Positions 1 through 5,600 of a DNA stretch of 6,282 bases are shown piece by piece. The position numbers and the translations under genes are program-made. The notes beneath the pieces were generated by a model, which saw nothing but the letters and a program-made list of their open reading frames with translations, was not told where the DNA came from and searched no databases. Origin of the DNA: CAMEON01 sp045531965 (GTDB taxonomy: Bacteria > Bacillota > Clostridia > Oscillospirales > CAG-272); contig JAZSFA010000052.1 in NCBI GenBank assembly GCA_045531965.1, positions 1 to 6,282 on the forward strand, read 5' to 3'. Numbering within the stretch: position 1 is the first letter of the stretch; every line of letters begins with the position of its first letter.

Positions 1-70
1 GGAGAAATTCATTTTCCTCAAAGCCCGTGGAATCGGTAATAAAATAAAGTGTTGTATCAAAGTTGTTCAT
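1..70 (-). CDS. thiE: ThiE, thiamine-phosphate synthase (5' end only)
   Basis: Only the first 23 codons are in the window; the gene continues past the left edge. The peptide starts MNNFDTTLYFITDSTGF, which matches the first beta strand of the ThiE TIM barrel (usual form LYxVTD) in clostridial enzymes. ThiE joins the thiazole phosphate and the hydroxymethylpyrimidine pyrophosphate to give thiamine phosphate in the cytoplasm. The start is supported by an AGGAG box 6 bases upstream of the ATG, which overlaps the last bases of thiH; nine bases separate the thiH stop from this ATG. Being last in a thiazole operon agrees with the call. With so little sequence the identity rests on the short motif plus context. 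Confidence 0.78.
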   Translation of the reverse strand, partial: MNNFDTTLYFITDSTGFEENEFL

Positions 71-79
71 ATTCGCTCC

Positions 80-1333
80 TTATACGTAGAGGTAATCGTT
101 CAGCACGGGCTGAAGTCCTTCTCCCTCGATATCCTTATACATCTTGTCAAGACTGCGGTTATCGTCGATCTCAAACTGCTCGTCGCCTTGTACCTCATCG
201 CCTTCCTTGCCACTATATTTACTTTCGTGGTCACCGATACCCGATGATACGCCTGCCGACACCTTGGTGGCGGCGATCTTTACGATGCCGTTGCGGAACT
301 TCGCGCTCTCACGTGAGGATACGGTGATGCCAACGAATGGAAGGAAGATGCGGTAGGCACAAATGATCTGACAAAGCTGTTTTTCGTGAACGTCGAGGGG
401 ATTGATCTTGTCATTGTTGATGATAGGACGAAGTCGGGGACAGGACAGCGACATCTCTGCGTGAGGATATTTCCTCTGCAAATAATAGACGTGCAATGCA
501 CTTGCTAAAGCATCCTTGCGGAAATCGGATAGTCCGAGTAATGCCGAGAACGCCACGCCTCTCATACCGCCGCGTAAGGCTCTTTCCTGAGCATCAAAAC
601 GGTACGGCCATACACGCTTGTGTCCGAGAAGATGAAGCTGCTCGTATTTATCGGTATCGTAGGTTTCTTGGAATACGGTCACATAGTCCGCGCCGCATTC
701 GTGAAGATATTTGTATTCATCGGTGTTGATGGGATAGATCTCAAGTCCGACCATGCGGAAATATTTTCTTGCCAGGTTGCAGGCTTCACCGATATATTCC
801 ACGTTGCTCTGCGCACGGCTCTCACCCGTAAGAATCAGAATTTCCTCCATTCCGCTGTCGGCAATGACCTTCATTTCCTTTTCGATCTGCTCCATAGAGA
901 GCTTCATTCGATTGATATGGTTATAGCAATTAAAGCCGCAATACACACAGTAGTTTTCGCAGTAATTTGCTATGTAAAGTGGTGTGAACAAATACACGGT
1001 ATTGCCGAAATGCTTACTCGTTTCAAGTCTTGCTCTCTCTGCCATCTGTTCGAGAAACGGTTCTGCCGCAGGTGACAGAAGCGCCTTGAAGTCCTCAATC
1101 GAACAGTTGGTATGCTCAAGAGCTGCACGAACATCTCTTGCCGTATATTTGCTGTAATCGTAAGAGCTCATATGTTCCATTACTTGTGAGCACACATCCG
1201 ACTCGATGATCTCCATATCGGGTAGATATTCCATGTGGTTCTTACGGCTTGTAGGATCGTTTTCGATGCGATGCTTTTTGGCAAGTGCTTCGGGTGACAG
1301 ATACTCCGAATCTACAAAGAATTGGTTTTCCAT
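80..1333 (-). CDS. thiH: ThiH, 2-iminoacetate synthase (radical SAM tyrosine lyase)
   Basis: ThiH cleaves tyrosine with a SAM-derived radical to give dehydroglycine (2-iminoacetate) and p-cresol; ThiG uses the dehydroglycine for the thiazole ring. The radical-SAM 4Fe-4S motif CENYCVYC is at residues 125-132 (C125, C129, C132), followed by the LTGES segment at 168-172. The C-terminal part has the EQFEIDDNRS stretch typical of ThiH and lacks the extra C-terminal cysteine cluster of the relative HydG. I start at the ATG at 1333 (417 aa), because GAGGTGA lies just upstream. A GTG at 1351 in the same frame would add six residues but lies inside the thiG end with no ribosome-binding site in view. 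Somewhat longer than E. coli ThiH (about 377 aa), mostly at the N-terminus. Its ribosome-binding site sits over the thiG stop, which suggests translational coupling. Confidence 0.95.
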   Translation of the reverse strand: MENQFFVDSEYLSPEALAKKHRIENDPTSRKNHMEYLPDMEIIESDVCSQVMEHMSSYDYSKYTARDVRAALEHTNCSIEDFKALLSPAAEPFLEQMAERARLETSKHFGNTVYLFTPLYIANYCENYCVYCGFNCYNHINRMKLSMEQIEKEMKVIADSGMEEILILTGESRAQSNVEYIGEACNLARKYFRMVGLEIYPINTDEYKYLHECGADYVTVFQETYDTDKYEQLHLLGHKRVWPYRFDAQERALRGGMRGVAFSALLGLSDFRKDALASALHVYYLQRKYPHAEMSLSCPRLRPIINNDKINPLDVHEKQLCQIICAYRIFLPFVGITVSSRESAKFRNGIVKIAATKVSAGVSSGIGDHESKYSGKEGDEVQGDEQFEIDDNRSLDKMYKDIEGEGLQPVLNDYLYV

Positions 1334-1343
1334 TGTATTCACC

Positions 1344-2114
1344 TCAGTCACGCAGGAATCCCGTCAAGGGATCGGATGCAGATGCTCCACGAGTCAGCAC
1401 CCTGCCAAGTCCCGAAAGGTATGCCTTACGCCCTGCTTCGATCGCCTGCTTGAAAGCCGATGCCATCATAGGAAGGTCACCAGCGGTCGCAAGGGCGGTG
1501 TTCGCCATAATTGCCGCCGCACCCATCTCCATTGCTTCACAAGCCTGCGAAGGTCTGCCGATACCTGCATCCACGATAATGGGCAGATCGATCTCGTCAA
1601 TGAGTATCTGAATGAATTCCTTGGTTGCAAGACCTTTGTTCGAGCCGATGGGAGATGCAAGAGGCATAACACTTGCTGCGCCTGCGTTTACAAGGTCACG
1701 TGCGGTATTCAGATCGGGGTACATATACGGCATTACCACAAATCCCTCTTTTGCAAGGATCTCGGTCGCCTTGATAGTCTCCACGTTGTCGGGAAGCAGA
1801 TATTTGGAGTCACGCATGATCTCGATCTTTACGAAATTACCGCACCCAAGCTCACGGGCAAGACGAGCAATGCGGACAGCTTCTTCCGCGTTTCTCGCAC
1901 CCGAGGTGTTTGGAAGAAGCGTAATTCCTTCGGGAATATAATCGAGAATGTTTTCGTGTTCCTTGGTGTTTGCACGGCGGACTGCCAAGGTGATGATCTC
2001 TGCCCCTGCATCCTTTACTGCCGCTTCAATGAGCTTCATCGAATATTTGCCCGAGCCGAGAATGAAACGGGAGTTGAATTCGTGTCCGCCGATAATAAGT
2101 TTGTCGTTGTTCAT
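1344..2114 (-). CDS. thiG: ThiG, thiazole synthase
   Basis: ThiG condenses 1-deoxy-D-xylulose 5-phosphate, dehydroglycine and the sulfur of ThiS thiocarboxylate into the thiazole phosphate. At 256 aa it is the usual family length. The N-terminus has the SRFILGSGKY form of the family's S-R-L-F-x-G-T-G-K-Y. Lys96 in NFVKIEI is at the position of the Schiff-base lysine known from Bacillus subtilis ThiG. The phosphate-binding loops PLASPIGSNKG (151-161) and VDAGIGRPSQA (181-191) are intact. The ATG has a GAGGA box 7-8 bases upstream, and 18 bases separate it from the thiF stop. The stop TGA lies ten bases upstream of the chosen thiH ATG, so the two genes are effectively contiguous in the operon. 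Nothing looks damaged. Confidence 0.97.
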   Translation of the reverse strand: MNNDKLIIGGHEFNSRFILGSGKYSMKLIEAAVKDAGAEIITLAVRRANTKEHENILDYIPEGITLLPNTSGARNAEEAVRIARLARELGCGNFVKIEIMRDSKYLLPDNVETIKATEILAKEGFVVMPYMYPDLNTARDLVNAGAASVMPLASPIGSNKGLATKEFIQILIDEIDLPIIVDAGIGRPSQACEAMEMGAAAIMANTALATAGDLPMMASAFKQAIEAGRKAYLSGLGRVLTRGASASDPLTGFLRD

Positions 2115-2132
2115 TTTGTTTTCCTCTTTTCT

Positions 2133-2771
2133 TTATACATCAAATTGTTTTGCTAAAATACGAAGCACCGTAAGTGCCTGATGCGCCGCACAAAGTGCGA
2201 CACGGGGAGCGACAAGTCCTATATCATCCGACACGTCGCTTGTTTCATCCCCACAAAGATAGAACCTGCTCGTAATTCTTCTTGTCTTGATGCTATTGGT
2301 CACGCCCATACCTGCCATTCCCGACGCGGCAACAAGGTATTTGTCGGGTAGCTCGGAAAGCACGGTGTTCGTAAGCATTGCTTTACATTCCGCATCGTCA
2401 AAGGCTTCACAGATGATATCCGCGTCCCTCAGAAGTGTTACGGCATTATCTTCCGCAATGCGCTCTGTATGTATTTCAAGCGAAACATACGGTGCTATTT
2501 CCTTGAGATTTTCCGCGAGAACGACCGTCTTATACATACCGATCTGATCCGCCTTGTACTGCTGACGGTGAAGATTGGTGATATCCACACGGTCAAAATC
2601 AATCAATATCAGCTTACCTATGCCTGCTCTTGCGAGAGCTATGGCGATATTTGAACCAAGGCCGCCAAGACCGCAGATGGCAACCGTTGCCGATGAAAAG
2701 GCTTGTTGCAGCTCTTTTCCATGGCGTTCCGTGAGCGCTTTTATCCATTCATCTTTTGTAGGTAGCATCAT
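2133..2771 (-). CDS. thiF: ThiF-like ThiS adenylyltransferase (short, family 2 type)
   Basis: An E1-like enzyme that adenylates the C-terminal glycine of ThiS so that sulfur can be loaded onto it. At 212 aa it is shorter than E. coli ThiF (about 250 aa). The Rossmann ATP-binding loop GLGGLGS is at residues 34-40, the acidic pair D58/D60 follows in LIDFD, and NLHRQ (66-70) carries the conserved Arg of the family. C173 in YLCGDETSD could be the cysteine that receives sulfur, but this is inference. The two CxxC zinc pairs of E. coli ThiF are absent: the cysteines (33, 121, 129, 173, 194) are all isolated. The start is the first of two tandem ATGs (2771 and 2768), with GGGAGG over the end of thiS; an upstream in-frame ATG at 2804 would overlap thiS by 32 bases and is less likely. 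One base separates thiS and thiF. A general MoeB/HesA-like E1 is possible, but neighbours favour ThiF. Confidence 0.92.
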   Translation of the reverse strand: MMLPTKDEWIKALTERHGKELQQAFSSATVAICGLGGLGSNIAIALARAGIGKLILIDFDRVDITNLHRQQYKADQIGMYKTVVLAENLKEIAPYVSLEIHTERIAEDNAVTLLRDADIICEAFDDAECKAMLTNTVLSELPDKYLVAASGMAGMGVTNSIKTRRITSRFYLCGDETSDVSDDIGLVAPRVALCAAHQALTVLRILAKQFDV

Positions 2772-2772
2772 A

Positions 2773-2967
2773 TTAGCCGCCTCCCACAAAGCTGACAACT
2801 TCAAGACTGTCGCCGTCTTTGAGTACAGTTTCGCTGTACTGCGCCTTGGAAACGATATCTCCGTTACGTTCTACAGCAATACGCTTCATATCGTAGTTCG
2901 TTGTCGCAAGATACTCCGTAAGCGTTTTACCGGCAATATCAAGCTCTGTTCCGTTTACCTTTACCAT
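2773..2967 (-). CDS. thiS: ThiS, thiazole sulfur-carrier protein
   Basis: A small beta-grasp (ubiquitin-like) protein of 64 aa, the normal size. It begins MVKVNGTELD and ends VGGG, exposing the Gly-Gly tail that ThiF adenylates and that then carries sulfur as a thiocarboxylate to ThiG. The start is the ATG at 2967, preceded by GGAGGTG with a 5-base gap; an in-frame ATG nine codons further upstream (2994) falls in the U-tract of the leader terminator and has no ribosome-binding site, so it is rejected. First gene of the operon, directly downstream of the TPP riboswitch terminator, and one base from thiF, which fits a shared complex. Confidence 0.96.
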   Translation of the reverse strand: MVKVNGTELDIAGKTLTEYLATTNYDMKRIAVERNGDIVSKAQYSETVLKDGDSLEVVSFVGGG

Positions 2968-2992
2968 TTCACACCTCCACAAAAATTGCAAC

Positions 2993-3023
2993 AAAAAAGG
3001 AAGCTACCTTTTGGATAGCTTCC
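2993..3023 (-). terminator. Intrinsic terminator of the thi leader (riboswitch expression platform)
   Basis: On the minus strand the arms GGAAGCTA-T-CC (3023-3013) and GGTAGCTTCC (3008-2999) form a 10-bp stem with one bulged T and an AAAA loop, followed directly by six U (2998-2993). It lies between the aptamer and thiS, so high TPP would stop transcription before the operon. The 5' arm AAGCTATCC (3021-3013) can instead pair with GGGAGCTT (3138-3131) at the start of the aptamer, a plausible antiterminator (inference). Confidence 0.92.
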
Positions 3024-3048
3024 GTAATTTCTATGTTCCTCCCAATAT

Positions 3049-3140
3049 CCTTGTATCAGGCATCCCTACGTTGGCATTATCCAAATCAGGTTCTCGGTCG
3101 AAGGTCACACCTTCCTCTCAGCCTGTATACAAGCTCCCGT
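3049..3140 (-). ncRNA. TPP riboswitch aptamer (thi box)
   Basis: The minus-strand leader carries both hallmarks of the thi box: CTGAGA (3121-3116) and the long conserved block that begins ACCTGATTTGGATAATGCC and ends CGTAGGGA (3091-3063). The P3 hairpin is GCTTGT/ACAGGC (3134-3121), and an optional P3a-like hairpin GAAGGT/ACCTTC (3114-3100) follows the CTGAGA element. The P2 pairing CGG/CCG is short and no obvious conventional P1 flanks the core. The 3' flank (3061-3049) is instead complementary to P3. The element binds thiamine pyrophosphate; with the terminator downstream it should switch the thiSFGHE operon off when thiamine is plentiful. Confidence 0.96.
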
Positions 3141-3157
3141 TGTTCAGTTGTGCATGT

Positions 3158-3186
3158 ATTATACACCTTTTTATGGAAAATTGCAA
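3158..3186 (-). promoter_or_regulatory. Sigma-A promoter of the thi operon
   Basis: On the minus strand TTGCAA (3186-3181) is followed after exactly 17 bases by a perfect TATAAT (3163-3158). The predicted transcription start is near A3151, a dozen bases ahead of the riboswitch core, so the whole aptamer would be transcribed. The -35 matches TTGACA at four of six positions. Confidence 0.85.
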
Positions 3187-3248
3187 TAGGTTTCTGTAAA
3201 AATTATTCGATAGACAATGTGCTTTTGAAAAGAATACGCAAAATTTTG

Positions 3249-3257
3249 TGATATAAT
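3249..3257 (+). promoter_or_regulatory. Extended -10 promoter of the IS3-type transposase
   Basis: TGATATAAT is a perfect TG-n extended -10 box with TATAAT at 3252-3257. No good -35 stands 16-18 bases upstream; the nearest, TTGAAA at 3225-3230, is 21 bases away. A start near 3264 would put a hairpin at the very 5' end of the transcript, about 38 bases before the ATG. Confidence 0.65.
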
Positions 3258-3263
3258 ATTAGG

Positions 3264-3278
3264 TTGGTCTGCGACCAA
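3264..3278 (+). other. Perfect hairpin in the transposase leader
   Basis: TTGGTC and GACCAA form a perfect 6-bp stem with a TGC loop. It begins where transcription is predicted to start and ends 12 bases before the AGGAGG at 3291-3296. Some insertion sequences use leader structures to limit transposase translation; a role here is inference. It could also mark the neighbourhood of the left end of the element. Confidence 0.55.
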
Positions 3279-3301
3279 AATATTTTGTTTAGGAGGCTAC
3301 C

Positions 3302-4444
3302 ATGCCTATAATCCATTATCCCGACAATTTCAAAATCGAAGTTGTCAAGCATTACAAAATGCATCATTCTATCAGTGCGACTCTTGAAAAATACGGAATT
3401 GCCCGTAGCACGCTTTTAAAATGGAAAAAGAAATACGAAGAAAACCACTTTTTTCGTGTTTCAAAGAAACCTACCAATGCTGGACACAAAGCCAAAGCAC
3501 ACCTTGATAAGCTGAATAAGATCGTGGCGGCATCCAAAGAATTGAAGTGCGGTGTTACTTCGTCCATCACCGAAAAGGTTGCTGAAATAAAACGCTTGGA
3601 AGGTAAATATTCAATCCATGTTTTATGCGAGGCTCTGCAAATACCGAGAGGTACATACTACAACCGAAAGAAAAAAGGCGATATTCCTAACCGATACGAG
3701 CTTGCGGATAAAGAACTTAGCGTGATAATTAGAGAAATATTTTACCATAGCGGAGAGCGCTTCGGGCGAAACCCTATTAAGTATAAGTTACAAGAGCATG
3801 GCTTTCAAGTCAGTAAAACGCGCATTAGCCGATTGATGAAAGAAATGGGACTTCAAGTAAAGGTTGCACCGTACACACTTGAACACAAAAAGTCATTGTC
3901 GCGCAATAAATTTCGAAATCTCCTTCATGGGGAATTCAGCCCTGAAGCACCTAATGCGATATGGGCAAGCGATATTACCTATGTAAAAGTAAAGGATCAA
4001 TATATGTTTGTGTGTGTGGTAATCGACTTGTTTTCAAGGAAGGTTTTATCATACGGCATCTCCAGCACCATTGATACCGTCCTCACAATGAATACTTTTG
4101 ATGAAGCCTTTGAAGAGAGGGGGCAACCTCAAAATCTTATCTTTCATAGCGATCAAGGTGTTCAATATACCTCGTATGCTTTTCGAACGCATTTAGAAGA
4201 ATTGAAATGCAGACAGTCTTTTTCAGCGCCGGGCTATCCATACGATAATTCTGTTTGTGAGTCTTTCTTCAATACGTTGAAAAAAGAGGCGATTTATTAT
4301 CACATTTACGATTCGGCCTCCGAGCTTGCGGCTGTGCTTGATGAATATATTGAGTATTACAACGAAGTCCGAATGCACCGAACTTTGAAAATGAAAACTC
4401 CGTCCCAAGTTGAGACGGAGTTCTTTGAGCGTGTAATTTTGTAA
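3302..4444 (+). mobile_element. IS3-family transposase, OrfA and OrfB in one frame (DDE)
   Basis: A 380-aa transposase with an N-terminal helix-turn-helix (about residues 8-45, with STLLKWKKKY as the recognition region), a linker, an OrfB-like start near residues 95-121 (RLEGKYSIHVLCE...GTYY), a second DNA-binding section around 130-185 (HTH_21-like), and the rve integrase core from about 215. The catalytic triad is complete: D224 in WASDITYV, D284 in HSDQGVQYT and E320 in SVCESFF, with 35 residues between the last two as in the family's DX35E, plus the usual R/K positions after the Glu. Most IS3 elements make this protein by a -1 frameshift between orfA and orfB; here it is one uninterrupted frame. 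AGGAGG lies 5 bases before the ATG. It runs opposite to the thi operon and the tRNA and looks visibly more AT-rich than thi and purC. I could not find terminal inverted repeats or a convincing target duplication, so the element boundaries are unknown. Coordinates are the ORF only. Confidence 0.95.
4396..4422. other. Hairpin inside the 3' end of the transposase gene
   Basis: AACTCCGTC (4396-4404) and GACGGAGTT (4414-4422) form a perfect 9-bp stem with a 9-base loop. On the minus strand it is followed by TTCATTTTC, so it resembles an intrinsic terminator facing transcription that enters the element from the tRNA side. It lies within the last 16 codons of the ORF, where the codons spell TPSQVETEF. 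Confidence 0.6.
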
Positions 4445-4450
4445 AAATGA

Positions 4451-4506
4451 GAAAAGGCTCAAGCTTTTAGTCTACACTTGCGTAGTCAAAAAGTTTGAGC
4501 CCTTTC
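4451..4506 (-). terminator. Long hairpin, likely terminator of tRNA-Trp and of the transposase
   Basis: The arms GAAAAGGCTCAAGCTTTT... (from 4451) and ...AAAAAGTTTGAGCCCTTTC (to 4506) pair over 25 positions with three mismatches and a G-U pair around a 6-base loop ACTTGC (4476-4481). On the minus strand it starts two bases after the tRNA CCA and is followed by TCATTTTTAC beyond a TTTTC arm end, so it can end the tRNA transcript. On the plus strand the tail CCCTTTC is a weaker signal for the transposase, whose stop is only a few bases upstream. It might also be part of the IS right end. Confidence 0.7.
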
Positions 4507-4508
4507 AA

Positions 4509-4584
4509 TGGCAGGGGCAGAAGGACTTGAACCCACGACACCCAGTTTTGGAGACTGGTGTTCTACCGACTGAACTATACCCCT
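4509..4584 (-). tRNA. tRNA-Trp, anticodon CCA
   Basis: A 76-base cloverleaf read on the minus strand with the terminal CCA encoded. The acceptor stem AGGGGTA/TGCCCCT pairs completely (one U-G), discriminator G73 as in bacterial tRNA-Trp. D stem GTTC/GAAC, anticodon stem CCAGT/ACTGG around the loop CTCCAAA, which puts CCA at 34-36. The T loop is TTCAAGT. In the T stem G49-C65, G51-U63, G52-C62 and G53-C61 pair, but position 50 is U opposite U64, a mismatch where the Bacillus subtilis tRNA-Trp has A64. The sequence otherwise closely resembles Bacillus tRNA-Trp. Transcribed alone from its own promoter. Confidence 0.97.
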
Positions 4585-4603
4585 TTATTTTCACAGCTTT
4601 ACT

Positions 4604-4632
4604 ATTATATCACATCAAAATCACTTTTGCAA
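4604..4632 (-). promoter_or_regulatory. Promoter of tRNA-Trp
   Basis: On the minus strand TTGCAA (4632-4627), a 17-base spacer and TATAAT (4609-4604) preceded by TGA, giving an extended -10. The start would fall near 4597, about 13 bases before the mature tRNA 5' end. Both boxes and the spacer length are the same as in the thi promoter. Confidence 0.85.
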
Positions 4633-4757
4633 TACCTTTTTCATTATTTTTATTTTATTTTATCGATAATTCTAAATAAAGTAATATTTATACAACAGAT
4701 TTCCCCAAGACTCCCTCATTTTTTCGCAAAAAACTGAAAAATTTTTTCAAAAATATC
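4633..4757. other. AT-rich intergenic spacer between tRNA-Trp and purC promoters
   Basis: Very AT-rich divergent spacer with no credible reading frame. The only structure seen is a near-palindrome TGAAAAA-T-TTTTTCA (4735-4749), just upstream of the proposed purC -35. It could be an operator, a weak terminator or chance in A/T-rich DNA. No PurR-type box or guanine/PRPP-riboswitch core was recognised. Confidence 0.5.
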
Positions 4758-4786
4758 TGTACAAATCAGAAAAATAATGATAAAAT
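4758..4786 (+). promoter_or_regulatory. Likely purC promoter
   Basis: TGTACA (4758-4763), a 17-base spacer and an extended -10 TGATAAAAT with TAAAAT at 4781-4786. Start predicted near 4793, about 37 bases before the ATG. A second candidate -10, TATACT at 4802-4807, lacks a good -35. The leader is too short for a riboswitch. Confidence 0.55.
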
Positions 4787-4829
4787 AATAAAGGAAATTT
4801 TTATACTCATAAAACAAAGGAGTTTTCAA

Positions 4830-5528
4830 ATGAAACAGATCTATGTAGGAAAAACAAAAGATGTTTATTCCCTTGATAACGGCAACGTTCTCTTGAAGTT
4901 CAAGGACGATTGCACGGGTAAAGACGGTGTGTTCGATCCCGGCGAGAATTCGGTCGGTCTCACCATCGAAGGCATTGGAAGAGCTAACCTCGAAACCTCT
5001 GTCTACTATTTTGAAATGCTTAAGGAAGCAGGCATCAAGACACATTATGTAAGCGCTAACCTCGATGACGCTACAATGGAAGTTCTCCCTGCTGATTGCT
5101 TCGGTAAGGACCTCGGCGGAAACGGCCTTGAGGTTATCTGCCGCCTTGTCGCAACAGGAAGCTTTATCCGCAGATACGGCGAGTATATAAAGGACGGCAC
5201 TCCCCTTGTTGGCGGATATGTCGAGTGCACCTTCAAGAACGACGAAAAGGGCGACCCGCTCGTAACAGGAGAAGGCCTCGCTGCCCTGGGTGTAATGACT
5301 CCCGCTATGTTCGAGAGCATGAAGGAGCAGACACTCAAGATAACCAAGATCGTTGCTGACGACCTTAAGTCTATCGGACTTGACCTCTGGGATATCAAGT
5401 TTGAGTTTGGATACAACAACGGCGAGGTTATCCTCATAGACGAGATCGCTTCGGGTAATATGCGCGTTTACAAGGACGGCAAGATCGTTGATCCCGTTGA
5501 GCTCACAAAGCTCATTCTCGGCAGATAA
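4830..5528 (+). CDS. purC: PurC, SAICAR synthetase
   Basis: Phosphoribosylaminoimidazole-succinocarboxamide synthase joins aspartate to CAIR with ATP, a cytoplasmic step of purine synthesis. The 232-aa length is normal for the bacterial enzyme. Visible family motifs: YVGKTKDVY (5-13), the first nucleotide-binding segment; KFKDDCTG (23-30); CRLVATGSFIRRYG (104-117), equivalent to the substrate-binding R-N-x-x-A-G-S-x-x-R-R-x-G; DPLVTGE (142-148); and DIKFEFG...LIDEIASGNMRVY (188-214). Two motifs differ from the textbook forms: R-N is R-L at 105-106, and the usual DEISPDTxR reads DEIASGNMR. The ATG follows AAAGGAG with a 7-base gap. No other pur gene is beside it; it appears to be transcribed alone and ends before a strong hairpin. 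Confidence 0.95.
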   Translation: MKQIYVGKTKDVYSLDNGNVLLKFKDDCTGKDGVFDPGENSVGLTIEGIGRANLETSVYYFEMLKEAGIKTHYVSANLDDATMEVLPADCFGKDLGGNGLEVICRLVATGSFIRRYGEYIKDGTPLVGGYVECTFKNDEKGDPLVTGEGLAALGVMTPAMFESMKEQTLKITKIVADDLKSIGLDLWDIKFEFGYNNGEVILIDEIASGNMRVYKDGKIVDPVELTKLILGR

Positions 5529-5551
5529 TTAAAATAATAAATATCAAAACG

Positions 5552-5580
5552 CCCCGACAGATCTTAATATCTGTCGGGGT
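5552..5580 (+). terminator. Terminator downstream of purC
   Basis: CCCCGACAGAT (5552-5562) and ATCTGTCGGGG (5569-5579) form a perfect 11-bp stem with a CTTAAT loop, starting about 23 bases after the purC stop. The tail TATCTTTATATAT is U-rich but broken. On the minus strand the tail is GCGTTTTGATATTT, so it could serve both directions. Confidence 0.82.
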
Positions 5581-5600
5581 ATCTTTATATATACCAAAGA

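Noticed and set aside
80..1351. ThiH start at GTG 1351, or the enzyme being HydG
   Set aside because: GTG overlaps the thiG end with no ribosome-binding site, whereas ATG 1333 follows GAGGTGA. HydG would carry a second C-terminal cysteine cluster, which is absent, and the gene sits beside thiG.
1206..2156. A 316-codon plus-strand open frame opposite thiG and the start of thiH
   Set aside because: It lies wholly antisense to two clear thiamine genes, has low-complexity arginine/cysteine-rich composition, no ribosome-binding site of note and no recognisable domain; it is a shadow of strong codon bias.
3195..4448. 9-base direct repeat TGTAAAAAT at 3195-3203 and 4440-4448 as a possible target-site duplication
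   Set aside because: The right copy contains the transposase stop codon, 9 bases is longer than IS3-family duplications (usually 3-5), and the sequence next to each copy shows no inverted repeats. Chance in AT-rich DNA.
4735..4749. Near-palindrome TGAAAAA-T-TTTTTCA as a regulator site for purC
   Set aside because: A/T-only runs like this are expected by chance in this spacer and no known purine-regulator motif matches, so it is only mentioned in the spacer entry.
5045..5437. A 130-codon minus-strand open frame inside purC
   Set aside because: Antisense shadow of purC; serine/proline-rich peptide without family features.
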